A DNA stretch of 64,000 nucleotides from Dillenia suffruticosa (lineage: Eukaryota > Streptophyta > Magnoliopsida > Dilleniales > Dilleniaceae): the NCBI GenBank assembly GCA_033439265.1, contig JAVTVX010000010.1:21751056-21815055 (forward strand). Reading direction: 5' to 3'. Position 1 is the stretch's first letter. Every line of letters begins with the position of its first letter. This document shows positions 34,614 through 49,129 of the stretch, piece by piece. The notes beneath the pieces were generated by a model, which saw only the letters and a program-made list of their open reading frames with translations, searched no databases and was not told where the DNA came from. The position numbers and the translations under genes are program-made.

Positions 34614-37600
34614 CTACCCTGCTAAGTCATGAACCAAGTCACCTCCAAAATGCTGCCTAACTTGATGATGATCCACTTGTTGCATCGGGTGATGTTGCTG
34701 CATTTGTATACTGTCTGAAGCATGCCTCAGACCCAGCGTAAGCGACACAGCTCCAAGACCACCAATTTCCAGCGGACTACGCTGGTGGGGGATAAAACTC
34801 ATTAATGACCCATCCAGGCCGGAATGAATATGACTATCAACTCTCGACCGCTTCTCCTGATTGCACTGCTCTGCATTGCCCATATCTGTGGAGGTGCCTG
34901 TACCTATGTATTCCGTCTGCCTATCTGCCACATGATTAACAATAAGCTTATTTAGCCGCTGATCACCTATTGGCCTGCTTATGCCTTCAATTGACGATTT
35001 TCCCTCAGACTTGCCACAACCTACATCTCTTTCAGCCAAGCCCTTGGTTTCAAGCATGTGAATTTCTTCTACCATGGGCTTCCACACCCTGACCCTCGCA
35101 TTAATAAACCAATTTGAAACCTGAAAAGAACTAGTCATATTTCATTAATTGCAACATCAATCATGCAGGCATAGAATCACAAACAGTTGTGCTTTAAAAC
35201 TTTATATTTGAGACAGCATTATTTGAGAAACCCGATCCATGTTCAAGCCTTTAAAATATTTAAGTCATATCCCACAAGACCACAAAGGTGGTCTGCCACT
35301 AAACATCACTATCCCAAGACAACCATAATTAGGCCCATATATTAGCTGTATGGGGCGGAGGCAATCTTTTTATTAACCCATTATAAGACCAGAAGCCTTG
35401 TTCCAAACAGAAATGGAGAACAAGTTTGTTTCGTTACCTGGTTTCGAGATAGACCAGTCTTAGTGGCTAACATATGCTTATCAGTGTCGGTAGGATATCT
35501 GTAAAGAAGGTGATACATCACATCAACTGAAATAAAGTTAGGGAATTAAAAGTCAAGAGACAATTACAAGACAGAGACACTCACGGGTGAAGAAAATGAT
35601 CAAACAACCAGGCTCTTAGAATGGCCACTGAACGTTCTGGTAGGCCCCTCTGGGGCCTCCAGATGTGTTGTTGGGGTTCAAGAAAACTCCCCACACCAGA
35701 TTTTTGTCTCTGGAACGTCTGATCAATCAGCCTTAGTCTTGGTGTCATTGCATCACCTATACTATTGCTGGTACCTGTGGTAGGAGAAGCTAGATCCTCA
35801 CCCAAGGCCTTCCTTATATGCCTTAGCTGGTATGAGATGACAGTTTTCAGGCACCTAAAGTGCCTTGAGACCGTTTTTAAAGCCAGAGAGATATAAGGGG
35901 TTGCAGTGCTAAGACCAGCCACAGATTCAAAGGATGACACCACCATCTGCATCTGCTGGTGATATTGCTTGTACCTTCTGCAAACCTTTCAATGAATAAT
36001 GCAGCAGAAGATAATCATCAAAATGGATTTCAAGCATATATATCTACAAATAGATAACATTAAAAGTTCCAAATTCGATAAATGTTGGTTGATCATATAT
36101 TTCACAAGTAATATGCAAAGTTCAAACAATATTTCAACACCTGCTTTGGTTATAAAGCATGCTGGCCTTAAATAAGACTGAATATGGAAGGAAGGATACC
36201 ATGACCCATACAACAGATGCACCCCACCCTGCAACTATGGATAATTGGCATTCAAATTCTAACATTGGAGACAATGCAGCTCCTTCATCGACGGTATTTT
36301 ACAAAATATGCAACAAAAAAAAAAGGTTCCTATATACAAATTTAAAGAATTCCGTGTATATACTATTTTCAGTGGCTATCAGACATGTTAAATTATGGCC
36401 AAAATGGTCATAAAGGACAATTATTCTATATGATCAGACATCTAGTCAGAGGGTTAAAACACGGCAGACATGGGACTTGACATTTAAGGTCGATGGGAGC
36501 ATGGGCCAACAGGTTGGGAACTTTTAAGTTTTTTTCAGCAACAGTGAAACAATAAAGCATATTATATTTGAGCAGAAAGTGCAACTTAACGCAATAGGGC
36601 AGCCACTTGCTTTTCAAAAGTTGCTAGGTAGAAAAGGGATATATTATCATTTGGAATCTAATCCTTCCCATGGTCCCATCAATATGGCCAAGCTTATTAT
36701 ATTTATCCATCATGTTTTCTCCCCCGCAACAGAGATTATGTTACATGCTATGGACCTACAAAGAGTCCTAGAAACAACAGTAAATAAAACAAATGAGAGA
36801 GTAAGGTAACCATTGAAAAAATTTGTCTTTGACACCAAGAGAACACCTTGCAGAAGGATTAAGAATGTGCAACAATTGATAAGTTTGACCATGAGCAATG
36901 TTTCAGAGCAGAATTTTATCTAGCACGCAATTGTCTAGGACTGTCGACGGTTAAAAAAATTTTTAAAAAAAAAAGAAAGGAAAGAAACTGATCAAGCATT
37001 CCAAGAATTGGTTCACTTCAATTCCAACCATTTAGATAGAGATTTCTAAGGTCAAAACCATGACAAACCTTCAAACACTTTTATGGAGGCCGCAAGCAAA
37101 AACATAAGACCAAATCAAGGCAGCAGTATTTTCCAAAAACAAGTCTACCTACAAAGGCTTGCAACGAAGAACATTCATCTAAACAGGTCTAACTCTCCCA
37201 GCGGAAATTTTGCAGTTATAAAATTTGTAAGAACCAATTTTTGTCGTCATGATGCTTAACTATGCCAAACAATTTATAAGGACATGCACTCCAGATCAAG
37301 AGAAGCAGTTGGAATGAGAATCGAATAAAAATATACAGAAAAATAAGGCATTTAAAGATCTCAGACAAGCAATTGGGAGAATCAACATGATAACGTTCCT
37401 GTCATTTGTTAATCAAATAATTATATATCCAATAATGAAAGCTTGCACACTTTCAAGAATTCTTATTACTTCATCAACAAAAACGAACACCAACTCTCAG
37501 TGTATCAAATCACTTCCATGTCAACGACCTAAAAATGAAGAAGGGCATTGTGCTTTGCATGAAGAGACATTCAACTAGAAGAGGGGGAAAAATACTAGGG

Positions 37601-40287
37601 GCATTAATTTTAAAAATTCTACCTACTCATTTGGGAACCCTTTATTCCACAAAAAATAAAAAATAAAAACAAAACAAAGTAAAAATAAAACAAAATATCA
37701 CTAATACTTTTTCTCAAGTGTGTTTTTTGTGTAATAGTGAACATCAGAACCTCAAAATTGGCTTCATCCACTCAAATTTTATAAAATCTTTCACAAAAGA
37801 ATTATCCAATCTTCATCAAAATATTGAAATAAAAAATCCAATATATCATCCTTCGCAATCAATAGCGAGTTGAGAATTCTAAGCAGTAAGACTACCTCAC
37901 TTAAATGGTAACACTACACCATCCCAGACGACTAAATAAAGTAGGACTTATGAAGATGGAGGAAAAGAAGATAACAAAAAAAAATCTCAAGGATTCGATT
38001 CATTGTACAATGCTTCTGGTTAACCATTCATTACCCATGCCTTTCTACTTAATAAAGCTCTTGAATAGCTAAGACCTGTATACGGTCTTTTACCAAATAA
38101 ATTCTTATATATAGAACCTAAGCTAACAAAAGGCTCAAGGAATTGCCCCATTAGTTAATTTAGTTTAGAAATATTTACTGCTCGAAGCCTTGCTATGAAA
38201 TAAAATTCTTCATCAATCATGAAAAGTAGTTGTTTTCTTTTATAAAATCAGGTTCAAAGTTTGAACGATTAAAGCTATGTTGCTCAAAGATGTACTCAAG
38301 AAGAAGCACATAGTAGAGGTTAATCACGTCCCAAGAAAAACACACGTAAGAGATGTTAACAACATTTTAGAAAAGGCGTATGACAAATGTTGAAGAATTC
38401 ATATAAAATAAAGACATCTAAAAACAATGAAAAATAATTGATGATTAGATGAACACAATTACTTTAGACACATGATTCGATGAACCCGATGCCCACTCCT
38501 AAAGCAAAAAAGAATTCAAAATTGTGTGAGGTGCGAAGTGCAGCCACATCAAATGTGAGCACAATTACTTTAGACACGTGGATGCTTTTTGGCATGCAAA
38601 TATACAAACACTTCCACAATACATTTATAATCCAAATTTATATCCTCTGCCCAATAGTTGAGTACGTAGATATTCAAAACCTTCATGACTATATTGTCAA
38701 ACAGAAAAAGAAAATAAAAATAATTCTATAAAACTATAGGATAGCTAAATGCATAAGAACAATCAGAGTAATACTGAAAACAATAAATTCATATCAACCA
38801 AAATAATTATTAGCATGGTGATTGGTATCACAAACCTCTTCTTGCATGTACAAGAGCTTTGCTTTCTTTTGTTGGTACTCGGGTTGATGAGATTCACATG
38901 AACTGCTTCCAAATCCTGCTCCACCACTCATTACGTTGGAACCATAAAATGTGGACGTCAAAACACCTGAGTTCCCACTCTTGGCTTCAACTTCATTTGC
39001 AGCATGACCAATATCAGCAATAGAGCTCATCTCTCCAGAGACTTTGCCCGAAACATCATCTGATTTGACAATATTTGGACTGCTAACGGAGCAGAATTCA
39101 TCCAACAGCTGCTGGGCCGGCTTCAAGAATTTTGAACACTTCAGAATTATTGCATAACCAGTGAAAGGCCCAAGAGGACCAGTACTCCGATGGGCAACAT
39201 TCGATATTCCTGGTATTTCAGGAAGGGGACTTCCACAGCCTTTATTGCCAAATGATGGTTTTGGAAGAAGGCACAGACTGCCAGATTTTAAGGTTTTAGA
39301 ATCAGAAGGATTGTTAATAATATTGGATGTAGACTGCACCACATCAGGCGCATCTCTTTCCCCAAACGGTACTGCATGTGTTTCAGAATGCGGGTTAGAT
39401 GAAAGTGACAGTGACAGAGCCTGGGGGATTGAACTCCTTACAACATTTCTCTGTTCCTCAGTACTCCTAGTTGCAAGAAAGCCCATATCAGAGTGCCACG
39501 GATTACCGCTCCCACTATTCATCAAGGCGTTGGATTGATTAGCATGTTGTGGAACCAGAACACGCCCACTCACTCCATCCGTCGAAGAGCTGCTGCGACA
39601 AGTTTCTCTGTCATTCTTCTGATCCACTGCAGGCAATTCTAATCCCTTAGATCTATTTTGAGCTAAATTGACAACATCACGGAGGGTATTTTGGTAAAGC
39701 TGATGAGCACTGAATTCCAAATCCCCATGATCTCTCCGACTACCTAGACTTGTGATTTCTGTGGTTGGACTGGTTAGCGAAGAGTTCACATCTTGATAAC
39801 CACTGCAACCAGGCCTTAAATACAAGGATGATATGCTGCTCACTTTCATTGAATTGGGCAAGGAATCTCCCACATAAATAGGAACCTGACCGTGATTGCT
39901 ATTAGATGATCCATCCGCATAGTTTACAACCCCCCAATCACATCCATGCTGTGAACTAACAAGTTTCCAGTTGTTGGAATTATGAGGGTCTGAATTCATG
40001 GAAATCGGAACCCCAGACACCATTGATCGATCGGGTGGACGGTCAAGTAAAACTCGAGGCGTAGAAGAATAATTGAGCATTTCAGAAGAATACAAAACCG
40101 AGGCGGGGTCATAAAGTAAATGCCCATTCTTCAAAATCCTAGCTTGAGGGACATCAGGAGGATTCAGTTCATGTTCTACATTGGCTTGTAAGTTTTCTAA
40201 ATGGTGGGAAAACTGGGCTACTCGTAATTTGTCACGCCGACTTTGTTGTGCTATGTGTGACTCATGCCTAATGGTGCTCATTTCCAT
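34614..40287 (-). CDS. BEL1-like (BELL/TALE) homeodomain transcription factor
   Basis: Four coding exons (38836-40287, 35585-35985, 35438-35498, 34614-35120) join in consistent phase to 806 codons plus stop. Near the N-terminus is the SRRDKLRV box. SLSLSS at about 291-297 and VSLTLGL near the C-terminus are the paired ZIBEL-type motifs. The SKY domain is at about 370-400 ([14 protein letters not shown]), the BELL domain starts at about 473 ([20 protein letters not shown]) and runs past SRHFRCLK, and the TALE homeodomain is at about 593-655 ([35 protein letters not shown]). Intron 1 is 2.85 kb, at the EE/V junction usual for the family. BELL proteins act in the nucleus as heterodimers with KNOX proteins in meristem and organ patterning. 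EEIHMLET after the homeodomain resembles the BLH8/BLH9 group, but I leave the subclade open. No lesion was seen. Confidence 0.94.
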
Positions 40288-41560
40288 ACAAAACCACCTT
40301 GTTTTCCAATTTTTTCTTTAAAAAAGACCAGAAAATAACTAACACATTATCCTCAGTCGCCAAGACAAGACTTGTGATCCCCACATGCTGCCTAATACCC
40401 ACTCCAAAGGCTTTCCTGAAATACATAATTCAATTCAATTACGGATCAAAATTTCATAACCTAAATATATAACGCTTGTGTAAGACCACGACGATATCAT
40501 GTGTTAATATTATCTATTTTCGGGTCCATAGACCTATACAAAAAAATTAAATAAATAAAAATAACTATTTTCTGGTCCAAAGACCTAGACCAAAAAATAA
40601 AGAGAGAGAGAGAGAGAAAGGAAGGAAGGAAAACCCTTACATGCATACAAGGGGCAATAAATGAAAATGATGGGGAAACTAAAGTGAGGAGCAAAGACAA
40701 AAAGATCTGGGTGTTGATCAAATTCGAAAGATCAAAACAAGGAACAACAACAGCGGCTAGCAGCACGGAAGCAAAGCTTGTATCACATTCAGATGAGATA
40801 AACAGCTCGTGGGATTCTTTTGCTGGTTCCAAAAACTTAAATATTTGCAAATATATACCCTATATATGTAAACTCCAAAACTTTCCTCAACAACGCAAAG
40901 CCATTACCCCCCTTCCCAGTTCCCACTTTAGGAAAAACCCAAAACCTCCTTCCATCAAACACAATATTCCAATTTCCCTTTTCTAAAGGGTTAAAAAAAA
41001 AAATAAAAGATTTATCAAATGCTGTCACCTTACTCTCAAAACCCTAAAACCGACGAAACCCTTCTGTAAATGATAAAAAAAAAGCCCGTTAAATTATCTT
41101 TTAAAAAATGTTGATAATCATAAACACAATCTAAAAAAAAAAAGAAAAAAAGAAAAAAAAGAGAAGTTGAGTGAAAATATGAAGAATGAAAGGTTTTTCA
41201 GATCGTGAGATCCAATAACGAAATACTGATTCGGATGAAAGGTTCAAAAGGTCAGATCAGATTATCTTATTGTCGAATTATTTAAACTTACAAGGAAGCT
41301 GACGAGGCTCGTAAAATACAGAAAATGATCTTTGAAGTGAAGGCAATTAAGGTCTGACTTGTATACCGTACCTTTCTTGTGGCTAGACAGGCACAAGCTT
41401 ATCAGATCAGATCTGCGAGTAAAAGTTTGTCAACAAGCACGGGAGGAAGAAACCGGTTCTTGATTTTCCGGCGATAGTTTGTTGGAATTCCGTTGAGTGC
41501 AGGGTTGAAGCGAGCTTGAGAGTTGGAGAGGAGCAATAATTGCGAAAACGAAAATTTAAT
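40288..41560 (-). promoter_or_regulatory. Split 5' leader and promoter-proximal region of the BELL gene
   Basis: The last leader exon runs 40288-40418 behind the acceptor TGTATTTCAG. A good donor GAAAG/GTACGG at 41372/41371 suggests a first leader exon from about 41372 to 41560 and a leader intron of about 950 bp. BELL genes commonly have such leader introns. The transcription start is not fixed. Confidence 0.5.
40339..40386 (-). promoter_or_regulatory. Upstream ORF in the BELL gene leader (15 codons)
   Basis: The complement reads ATG TGG GGA TCA, encoding MWGSQVLSWRLRIMC, then TAG, ending 51 bp before the main ATG. The leader exon here starts at 40418 after the acceptor GTATTTCAG, so the uORF lies wholly inside the last leader exon and would be met by scanning ribosomes. 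Repression of the main frame is an inference. Confidence 0.6.
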
Positions 41561-44500
41561 GCCGTTACGTTTGACGTCTAAAGCGTGCTTTTAAAATAGC
41601 TTTTTGTGCTGTTGGTGATTTTTTGGCATCACGCAGACAACGGTCGTTAAATTTAACGGCCAAGAATTATCACTCTCGTGAATGAATCTCGGTCGAGAGA
41701 ACGTATTGTTTAGTTTCTGTCCCGTTTCCGTTTTGTTCTGTTTCTAATTCAAAAGCGAAGCGTGGCTTGACTTTAACAATTACCCCTAGCATGGTTTTTA
41801 ACTACGGAACTGCCATTCCTAGTTACAGCTGTAAATGTAATTTGATAACAATGACTACCAAATGATTCAAAACAAATCGGTAATACGTATTCAAGTAATT
41901 TATAATAAAATTGTTAACATATCATATTATAATCAATTTAAATAAGTATTTAATTAAAACTACTTAAAATATATTAATATAATTTTATATATTTTAATTT
42001 ATTATTTATTTGATTTACATCTTTGCAAACCAACACATTAAGCCTCGCACATATTGAATGCTTATTGTTAAAGAAAATTTGTAACGACTACTAATCATAT
42101 AATTAGTAATTAATCATAATTAATAAGAATAATTAGTGATTAATTGTGATTGTTAGATTAGTTAGTGGTTAACAATATTTGATTAATAGTTAAATGAAAT
42201 GATTAGTAAAATTAATATAAATAGCACTCTCTAAAACATATAATGTCATAGAATTGAATGTAATAAAATAAAATCTCTCTCTCTTTCTCTTTATCTCTCT
42301 TTATCTCTATAGTCTTTCTCTATTTATCTCTCAATTCTCTCTCTTTCCCTCTCTCCCTCTTTCTATCTCTCTCTATACATTTTTCCATCTCTAAATAAGA
42401 TTATTACAAAATTTAGGGCAAAGTATAAGAAAATTAACCAAGTTAGCTTCCAGCAATTAACGATCCATTTGATAAAGCTCCAATTAATTTCAAATAAAAT
42501 CAGCTAAAAGTTGACGAGGAATTTTGATATGACAATTGAATTGCTCTTTTGATAATTTTAAGGTCATGTGTTCAAAATGTGAAATCAGTCTCTTTGCAAA
42601 ACAAAATATAAGAGAAAGATTACGTATATATACGTCTACCTTTTCTCTATCCGGCACAAAGTCAGAAAACACTTTATGTACGAGATAAACCCTACTATCA
42701 ACTAAAAATTCTAATACAAAATTATAAATCTCACGATGGTTTATGTGTTTTCTCCGGAGAAAATTTAATTTTAATTTAAAAAAAATCTTTTATTTACGCT
42801 TAATAAAAAATTATTATAAATGAAACAAAATAGAAAATAAATCGAGACAAATTAAAGATTGTCCCAGTAATGCATTTTAATGAATAACTAATATATAATT
42901 ATTTTAGAATTTTTATCATAATTAAAAACTATTAAACAAAACATAAAATGAAATTTGGCATTTAGAAGAAGTATCCACACGAAGGAACAAGTATCCAAGC
43001 ACCATCTAATCCATTATTTGGTCATGCATGAGCGGATGAGAACCGACAATGTAAATGGGGTTGTCTACATTCATTCAGACCTACCTAGTTTCTCAAAATT
43101 CTTTTGAATCAGATATTTTCAACAAAAATATAAAAAAAATATATCATGCATGCCGATCCCACAAGATAATCACTCTATTTTTTTTTTAATTTTCATTCTT
43201 TAAGCAAATAAAGCATTTTAGTTCCCATTATTTAAACAGTTATAACTTTAGCCATAACACTGGCACTCTCTCGGGCAACTGCATTTTGCTCCCCGCACAG
43301 TCCTACTATAGGACTGGGAGGAAGGGAACCTGTAGCACGAGATAGGAAAAAGTCGCATACAATCAGGCAATAAATGGGACCAAAAGGTGGGTGGGGTGAA
43401 TTGGAAAGCAACGGTGCGGAAACACTGACTGAGAGAGAGAGAGAGAGAGAGAGATGTTACAATTTTCTCGGGGACCGATACCAAACGCCAAATGATGACG
43501 TAAAACGAAGCCAAGATATGGAGCCGGACCCGAACACTGCGGGGGCAAAGGGGGAGGATGGGGCCATCCCCCCTACGGTAGACTATACCAACTTGCAGAA
43601 AATTCACAAAAATTTGATTGAAATGAAACTCCAATTCTCCACCACCGCCAGGCGCCAGATCTTTTGCTTCTCCTAATTGTTCTTCTTTTACCGATTACCG
43701 ATGTCTCACAAAAATTTCATACAATAATATCTCATAACCCTCGTACCCTACTAAAGCCTGTCCCTTTTCTTTTTCTGACGAATTTTACACTGTCCCTGTG
43801 GACTTTTTTGAATTATCCTGACCGTCGGATCATAAATGATCATTACTTCCCCGCAAGACAAAAAGTTTTTAGCCTGGAGAACCAAAAACATAGTTCAATA
43901 ACAAATTCAAAATAAAAAAGAAAAATAAATAATATTAAATTTTATTCCTCTGCAAAAGTGTCTGACAGCCATAAATTGCATCGCGACCGCCCCAGCATAA
44001 TCAAACGGCAAATAAACGTTGGCCCAAAGGAGCCAGTTTGCCGTATCATGGATATCGGTGCCCTACCCTGATTTCAGCATCAAATCAACGATACGGCCTC
44101 TGTCCGTGTCTATCTACAAACTTGGCTCGTTTTCCGGCTTGACCCACGTGGTTCCTGATGGGCTTTGGACGGGAATATATTTCAACATTTAAAAAAAATA
44201 ATACTATTTTTGCATTGATATTTTTTTATTTAACCGCAAATAATTCCATTTAAATAATTTCAAATCCAATTTAAAATTTATTTTTTTAACATCTATTTTT
44301 TTATTTTTAAAATTCAAATTTAAAACATTAATTAAAAAAATCTAATATTTTAACATCTATAAATTGTTAGTTACATTAATATTTTTATGTAAATGCAATA
44401 TTCTGATTTTATAAGGTTTTAATTTTTTTTTACATTACGATGAAATTTTTATTAAATAATGAATTTTTATTTTTATATGTTACTAAAACATTTTAAATGA

Positions 44501-44648
44501 TCTATTACTAGATCTGCAAATTATTGGTTACCTGAATACTTTTATGTAAATGTGGTATTCTACTTTATAAGGTTTTAATTTTTTTTTTTTTACATTATGA
44601 AGAAATTTTTATTAAATAATAAATGTTTATTTTTATATGTTACTAAAC

Positions 44649-44682
<34 letters not shown>

Positions 44683-47600
44683 ACTTACCGATGAGAATTG
44701 CACATTATAAATATTAGGTAGAAACAAAATCATTTTGAAAACTTTTAACTTTAAAAATTTAGTATTATTTTAAAGAATATATATTAAATTAAACCTGATT
44801 CGAGCGGTCAAAGATGTGTTTTTTTTTTTTATAATAAAATTAAATTGCTACAAAATTTGTATCTTTTCCAATTTAAATAATGTTGTCTACCCAGAAAAAT
44901 ACTCAGATACCCAACGGATGATTAAATAAATTAAAAAATTAATTAAAACTTATACTAACTATTTTTTAATTAAATTGTCCATATATTTGACTATATTGAC
45001 TTAGGAGAGACATTAATAAATACAGTCTAATCCACGTGGAGAAAGCTGCAGTCCGTAAGACGAGGACATCAATCTAGTACTATACATACATAAAAACAAA
45101 CATACATATATATACACACCCGTAGTAACTGCTGTGTATGGTGGCTTGTGGCCTGTGGGCACAGGGCACTGAGCACTGGGCATTGGGCAATGTATGCAAC
45201 TTTGATGGGAAGAGATAGAGAGAGAGAGAGAGAGAGATTGTGATTGACATGATAACTCATAATTCTTTTTCAAGAGGATTGGAAAGACTGTGACTCTGCA
45301 ATTAAAGCGGTCTTTGTGGGAGCGACGGGGAACGCATCCCAATCCAAATGACATACAGTAATTTGACTGCATTACTTCCTATAGGATTGTGTGTTCCACT
45401 TTTTCTTCTCCCCTCAATTATGCACCCACCCATACTTTTCCTTTCCATTAATAAAGTTAATACACTTGATATAAAGTTAATTATTAATTTCAAATTACAG
45501 AGAAATATTTGACATTCATAATTTTCTACGACGAAATTGTTTGACAAACTCTACGGTGGACAAAATTCTTGAATTTGGACTCGGGCCTGGCTCAGGGTCT
45601 TATTAGGGTGCCAAACCCAACCTGCCCCAGTGTCCACCCTCACAATGTGTTAACGAAATTCAAACTTGCGGGAGCTTACGTGTCGCATGTTAAATTTTTT
45701 AATTAAAATTTAAATTTTAAATTAAAAAAAAACTATATTATGAAAATTATTTCTAAGTAAGACCTTATAAATATTTAAATTAGATTAATCAAAATATAAT
45801 TTCAAACATTAATGATAAAAAATAAAATTCAAACTCAAAATAACATTATTTGAAAATATTTTACCATTTGCTTTCAATAGCACATGCCTTTTATTTTCTC
45901 CTTTACTCTCCATCGTGAATTGCTTCAAATATATAAAACGAAAGAAAAATATTATCTTTTTCCCTTTTAATAAAAAAGCATAAAGAACTCATATATCAAT
46001 CTCTCTTAAACAAAATTATTAAAAAAATTTTAATTTAATCATAAATATTCAAATCATCATGATTTCTCAAATTAAAATTCAAAATCAAAACAAACTAATA
46101 GAGGTGGTCCGGAAACTGGACTTGTATTTATTTGTTTTTATTTTTCTTTGCTTTATTTATTATATTTTAGAAAAAAAGGAAAATTTTTATAAGAAATATA
46201 ATTTTAAAAATAAAGATAAAGATAAAAATAAAAATATTTTTTATAAAAAAAATAAAATCATTAATTGTTACCGGAAGATTATTGGGTTATTTCAATTCAA
46301 AGCGAAATTTAAATTTTTTGTCTGATATGGAATAAGTAAAATTTGGAGAAAATCTTCCCCGAGAAACTCGAGAGAGTCTGTCTCCAGACTCAAAATGGCT
46401 GATAACAACACAGTCATTACACAGAAACTCTCACTTGATAAACCAATTAAATACTCCTCCCAATTAAACAATTGGTTCCACATCTGCAAAAAGGAACAAT
46501 AATTTCCTGACGACAGCCCTCGAGCGATGATGTCATTCTTTCACGTCACGAACAGAAACCCTAGACAACCTACACAGTAGTACGTTTAATCATTATTGGA
46601 GCATTCACGGTTTTGAAGCCCAATTGGACCTTTTGCCAAACCACATTTTGCACTTGGTTTCTTCTCAAAACAACCAAATTGCCACCCAAAATCATGAGTA
46701 TTCCAATTGGACGAATTTGCCCTCCCCTTCACCTCAAAGCTACTAAACGATCAACACAAATTTTTATTTCATCGCTCGGCTTGTGTAAAATGAAAATCGA
46801 TTTCTAAAGAAAATTTTATTTATCAAATGGGACAATCATATTCAAATTGATTATTTACTTAAGTATTTCTAACAATTTTTATTATCATTAATTAATCCCA
46901 TAATATATTAAATAGATTTTTTTCAAATTAATGAATTTTGTAATACTCGTTGGTTTTAATTTTTCTACTGCATATCAAATTATTATTGAAAACTTTTGTT
47001 TAAGAGAAGATAAGGAAAAAGAATGGAAATTGTAGCAAAAGATTGTAATCGAATCTTTTCTCTTTTATGTTAAGTGATCTTCTAAGAATGGCAAAAACCT
47101 TTTAAGATGGGATTGCTCAAACCTCAATCTAACAATAATAGTTATCTGGATCAAACCTGATTAGATATTCTATTCTCTTAATCAGAAATCTTGAATTCAA
47201 ATTTTAAGAATGACGACAAAGATTTTGAGAGAGTTAATTTCTAAAATAAGTCTCACAGTATTCAAATAAGATTAATTAGATAAAATTTTGATACCGATAA
47301 TAAAAAAAAAAATAGTTACCGGGTGAAAGTTAATACCAATTATGCCAAAATAATCATGCGAAATTCTTGAGGCCGAACGGGTACTTTGACACGTGAAGAA
47401 GGAAGTGAAACAGTGGCGCTAAGACAAATTTCAGTCACAAATTACCATTCATGTTCTCGTTGAAATGATCCGAGAGCATCTTAATGGAGTGGGGTCATGA
47501 GTCCCTACTAGAAAGAGAGAGAGAGGGAGACCGTGCATGCAATGCATCTGTTTACAAGTTGTGTGGTCATGGAGGAGTGAGAATCACAAAAACGAGAGTG

Positions 47601-48189
47601 GCTAATATGAATACAGAAGATCAAATCATCATATGCTTCTTTAGAAAAGGTAGTGGCCTTCTGACCGGAGATGGCTAATCAAGTACCGAATGGCCATATG
47701 TTATATATCCAAACTTCAGAAATTTCTGAACCAAATCCTGCTCTATCAGGCATATTACAGTTTATTCTTTTTCTTTAGACAAACTACTTTGGTGTCAGTG
47801 ACTGGTTTTATGTAGGTTTTCATGTATTTTTCCTGACCGGGTTGATCTGTGTTATTACTTTTGCTGATTATTGGCCACCGCCGGGTAACAAATTTTGTGG
47901 CTTGGCTACCAAAACACCCTGCTCTTTAGATGATAATTTGTAAGTGGTACAATTTGCCGCGTTGATGACGTGGAAGTTAATGTTTTTTAACTTTTTTTTT
48001 TCTTTTTAAATTTTATGAAATAATTATCCATTTTGAAAGTCTAATTTTGTAAAGGGAAGTATTTTTGTTATTTTATATTTCAATACTCTCTTTCACAATT
48101 TTTTTAGAAAAAAAAATACTAGATTGTGTAATTTTTGAAATCAGGTAAATTAGAAAGATGTATGGCAAGAGATGACTTGCTCTAATATC

Positions 48190-48226
<37 letters not shown>

Positions 48227-48679
48227 TTGAAATGTGTGATTTTTTCTAGCTCAGCCTCCCTTTAGCATATAGTTTGGTGGCATTTTTTTTCCTTTACAAG
48301 TACATAGTAAAAAAAAAAAAAAATGCCCTTCCCATCTTTTTCATTTTTGGGAACATGTCCTGCTTGTCTGTGGTATTAAAAAATTGCGGACCTTAAGAGC
48401 GGCCCATATTTAAATACAAAGGTGGCCCAAGTAGTTTTGTACCTCAAAGTTGGAGATGGGCCGAATCTAAACCTAGTGAAGATGTGACAGCTGGCGGATT
48501 TTGATTTGGCTGCTCAACCACGGCAACCCACAAACGCATTCACAGTCACATAATGGTTCAACTTCAAATTTCAGACAATTGGCGGCACCACACCTTCACC
48601 AATTCGGTGCTATCTCTGTTCCTGCAATCATCCGGTTTGAAATTTTGGGCCGGGCGCTGGGAGGGGGGGGGGGAGAGAG

Positions 48680-48714
<35 letters not shown>

Positions 48715-49129
48715 TTGATTCTTTTTTTTTTTTTTTGTCACGGTTAAAACTTTTTCATATTAAAAACTTATTTAATTTTAGTTAGTTTAATGTCAATTTT
48801 TTTTTTAAAAATAAAAAAGCCTTATTTAATTTTATTTTAACACAAGAAGTTTGCTGAATTTTTTAGTTCGATGATATCATATTTCAATTTCGATTTGAAC
48901 TTTAACAAGTATTCCACGGAAACTGAAAAAACAACTGTTATATTTAAAAACAACATATTATTCCTTTAGACTACGTGCTGACTCGAAACTTAGCTAGTCT
49001 TTGGCTTTTGTTCTATAATTCTATCATAGACTCAAACATGTTTTAACACGTAAAACATGGATATCTACCAGTACTCGCATCGCACGTGAACATTCTATAG
49101 ACACAACTTAGATATGGATAACAAAGAAC
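41561..49129. other. Long gene-poor intergenic region
   Basis: About 7.5 kb without a recognisable gene. It holds a CT-rich stretch (42273-42375), GA runs (43430-43455, 45219-45237, 47512-47528, 48671-48712), TA runs (44650-44680, 48192-48219) and one tandem duplication (listed separately). A 100-codon plus-strand frame at 43374-43676 has better composition than its surroundings but contains a GA microsatellite and no known motif, so it is not called. Confidence 0.5.
44358..44650. repeat. Tandem duplication of about 150 bp
   Basis: Copy 1 (about 44358-44495) and copy 2 (about 44513-44650) share, in order, aaattgttagttac / aaattattggttac, ttttatgtaaatg, tttataaggttttaatttttt, tttttattaaataat and tttttatatgttactaaa. 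They differ by several substitutions and small indels. Confidence 0.85.

Noticed and set aside
39161..39538. 125-codon plus-strand frame inside the BELL gene
   Set aside because: Antisense shadow of exon 1, with no promoter or family match.
43374..43676. 100-codon plus-strand frame in the gene-poor region
   Set aside because: Interrupted by a microsatellite-derived repeat, with no motif and no clear promoter or polyadenylation signal.
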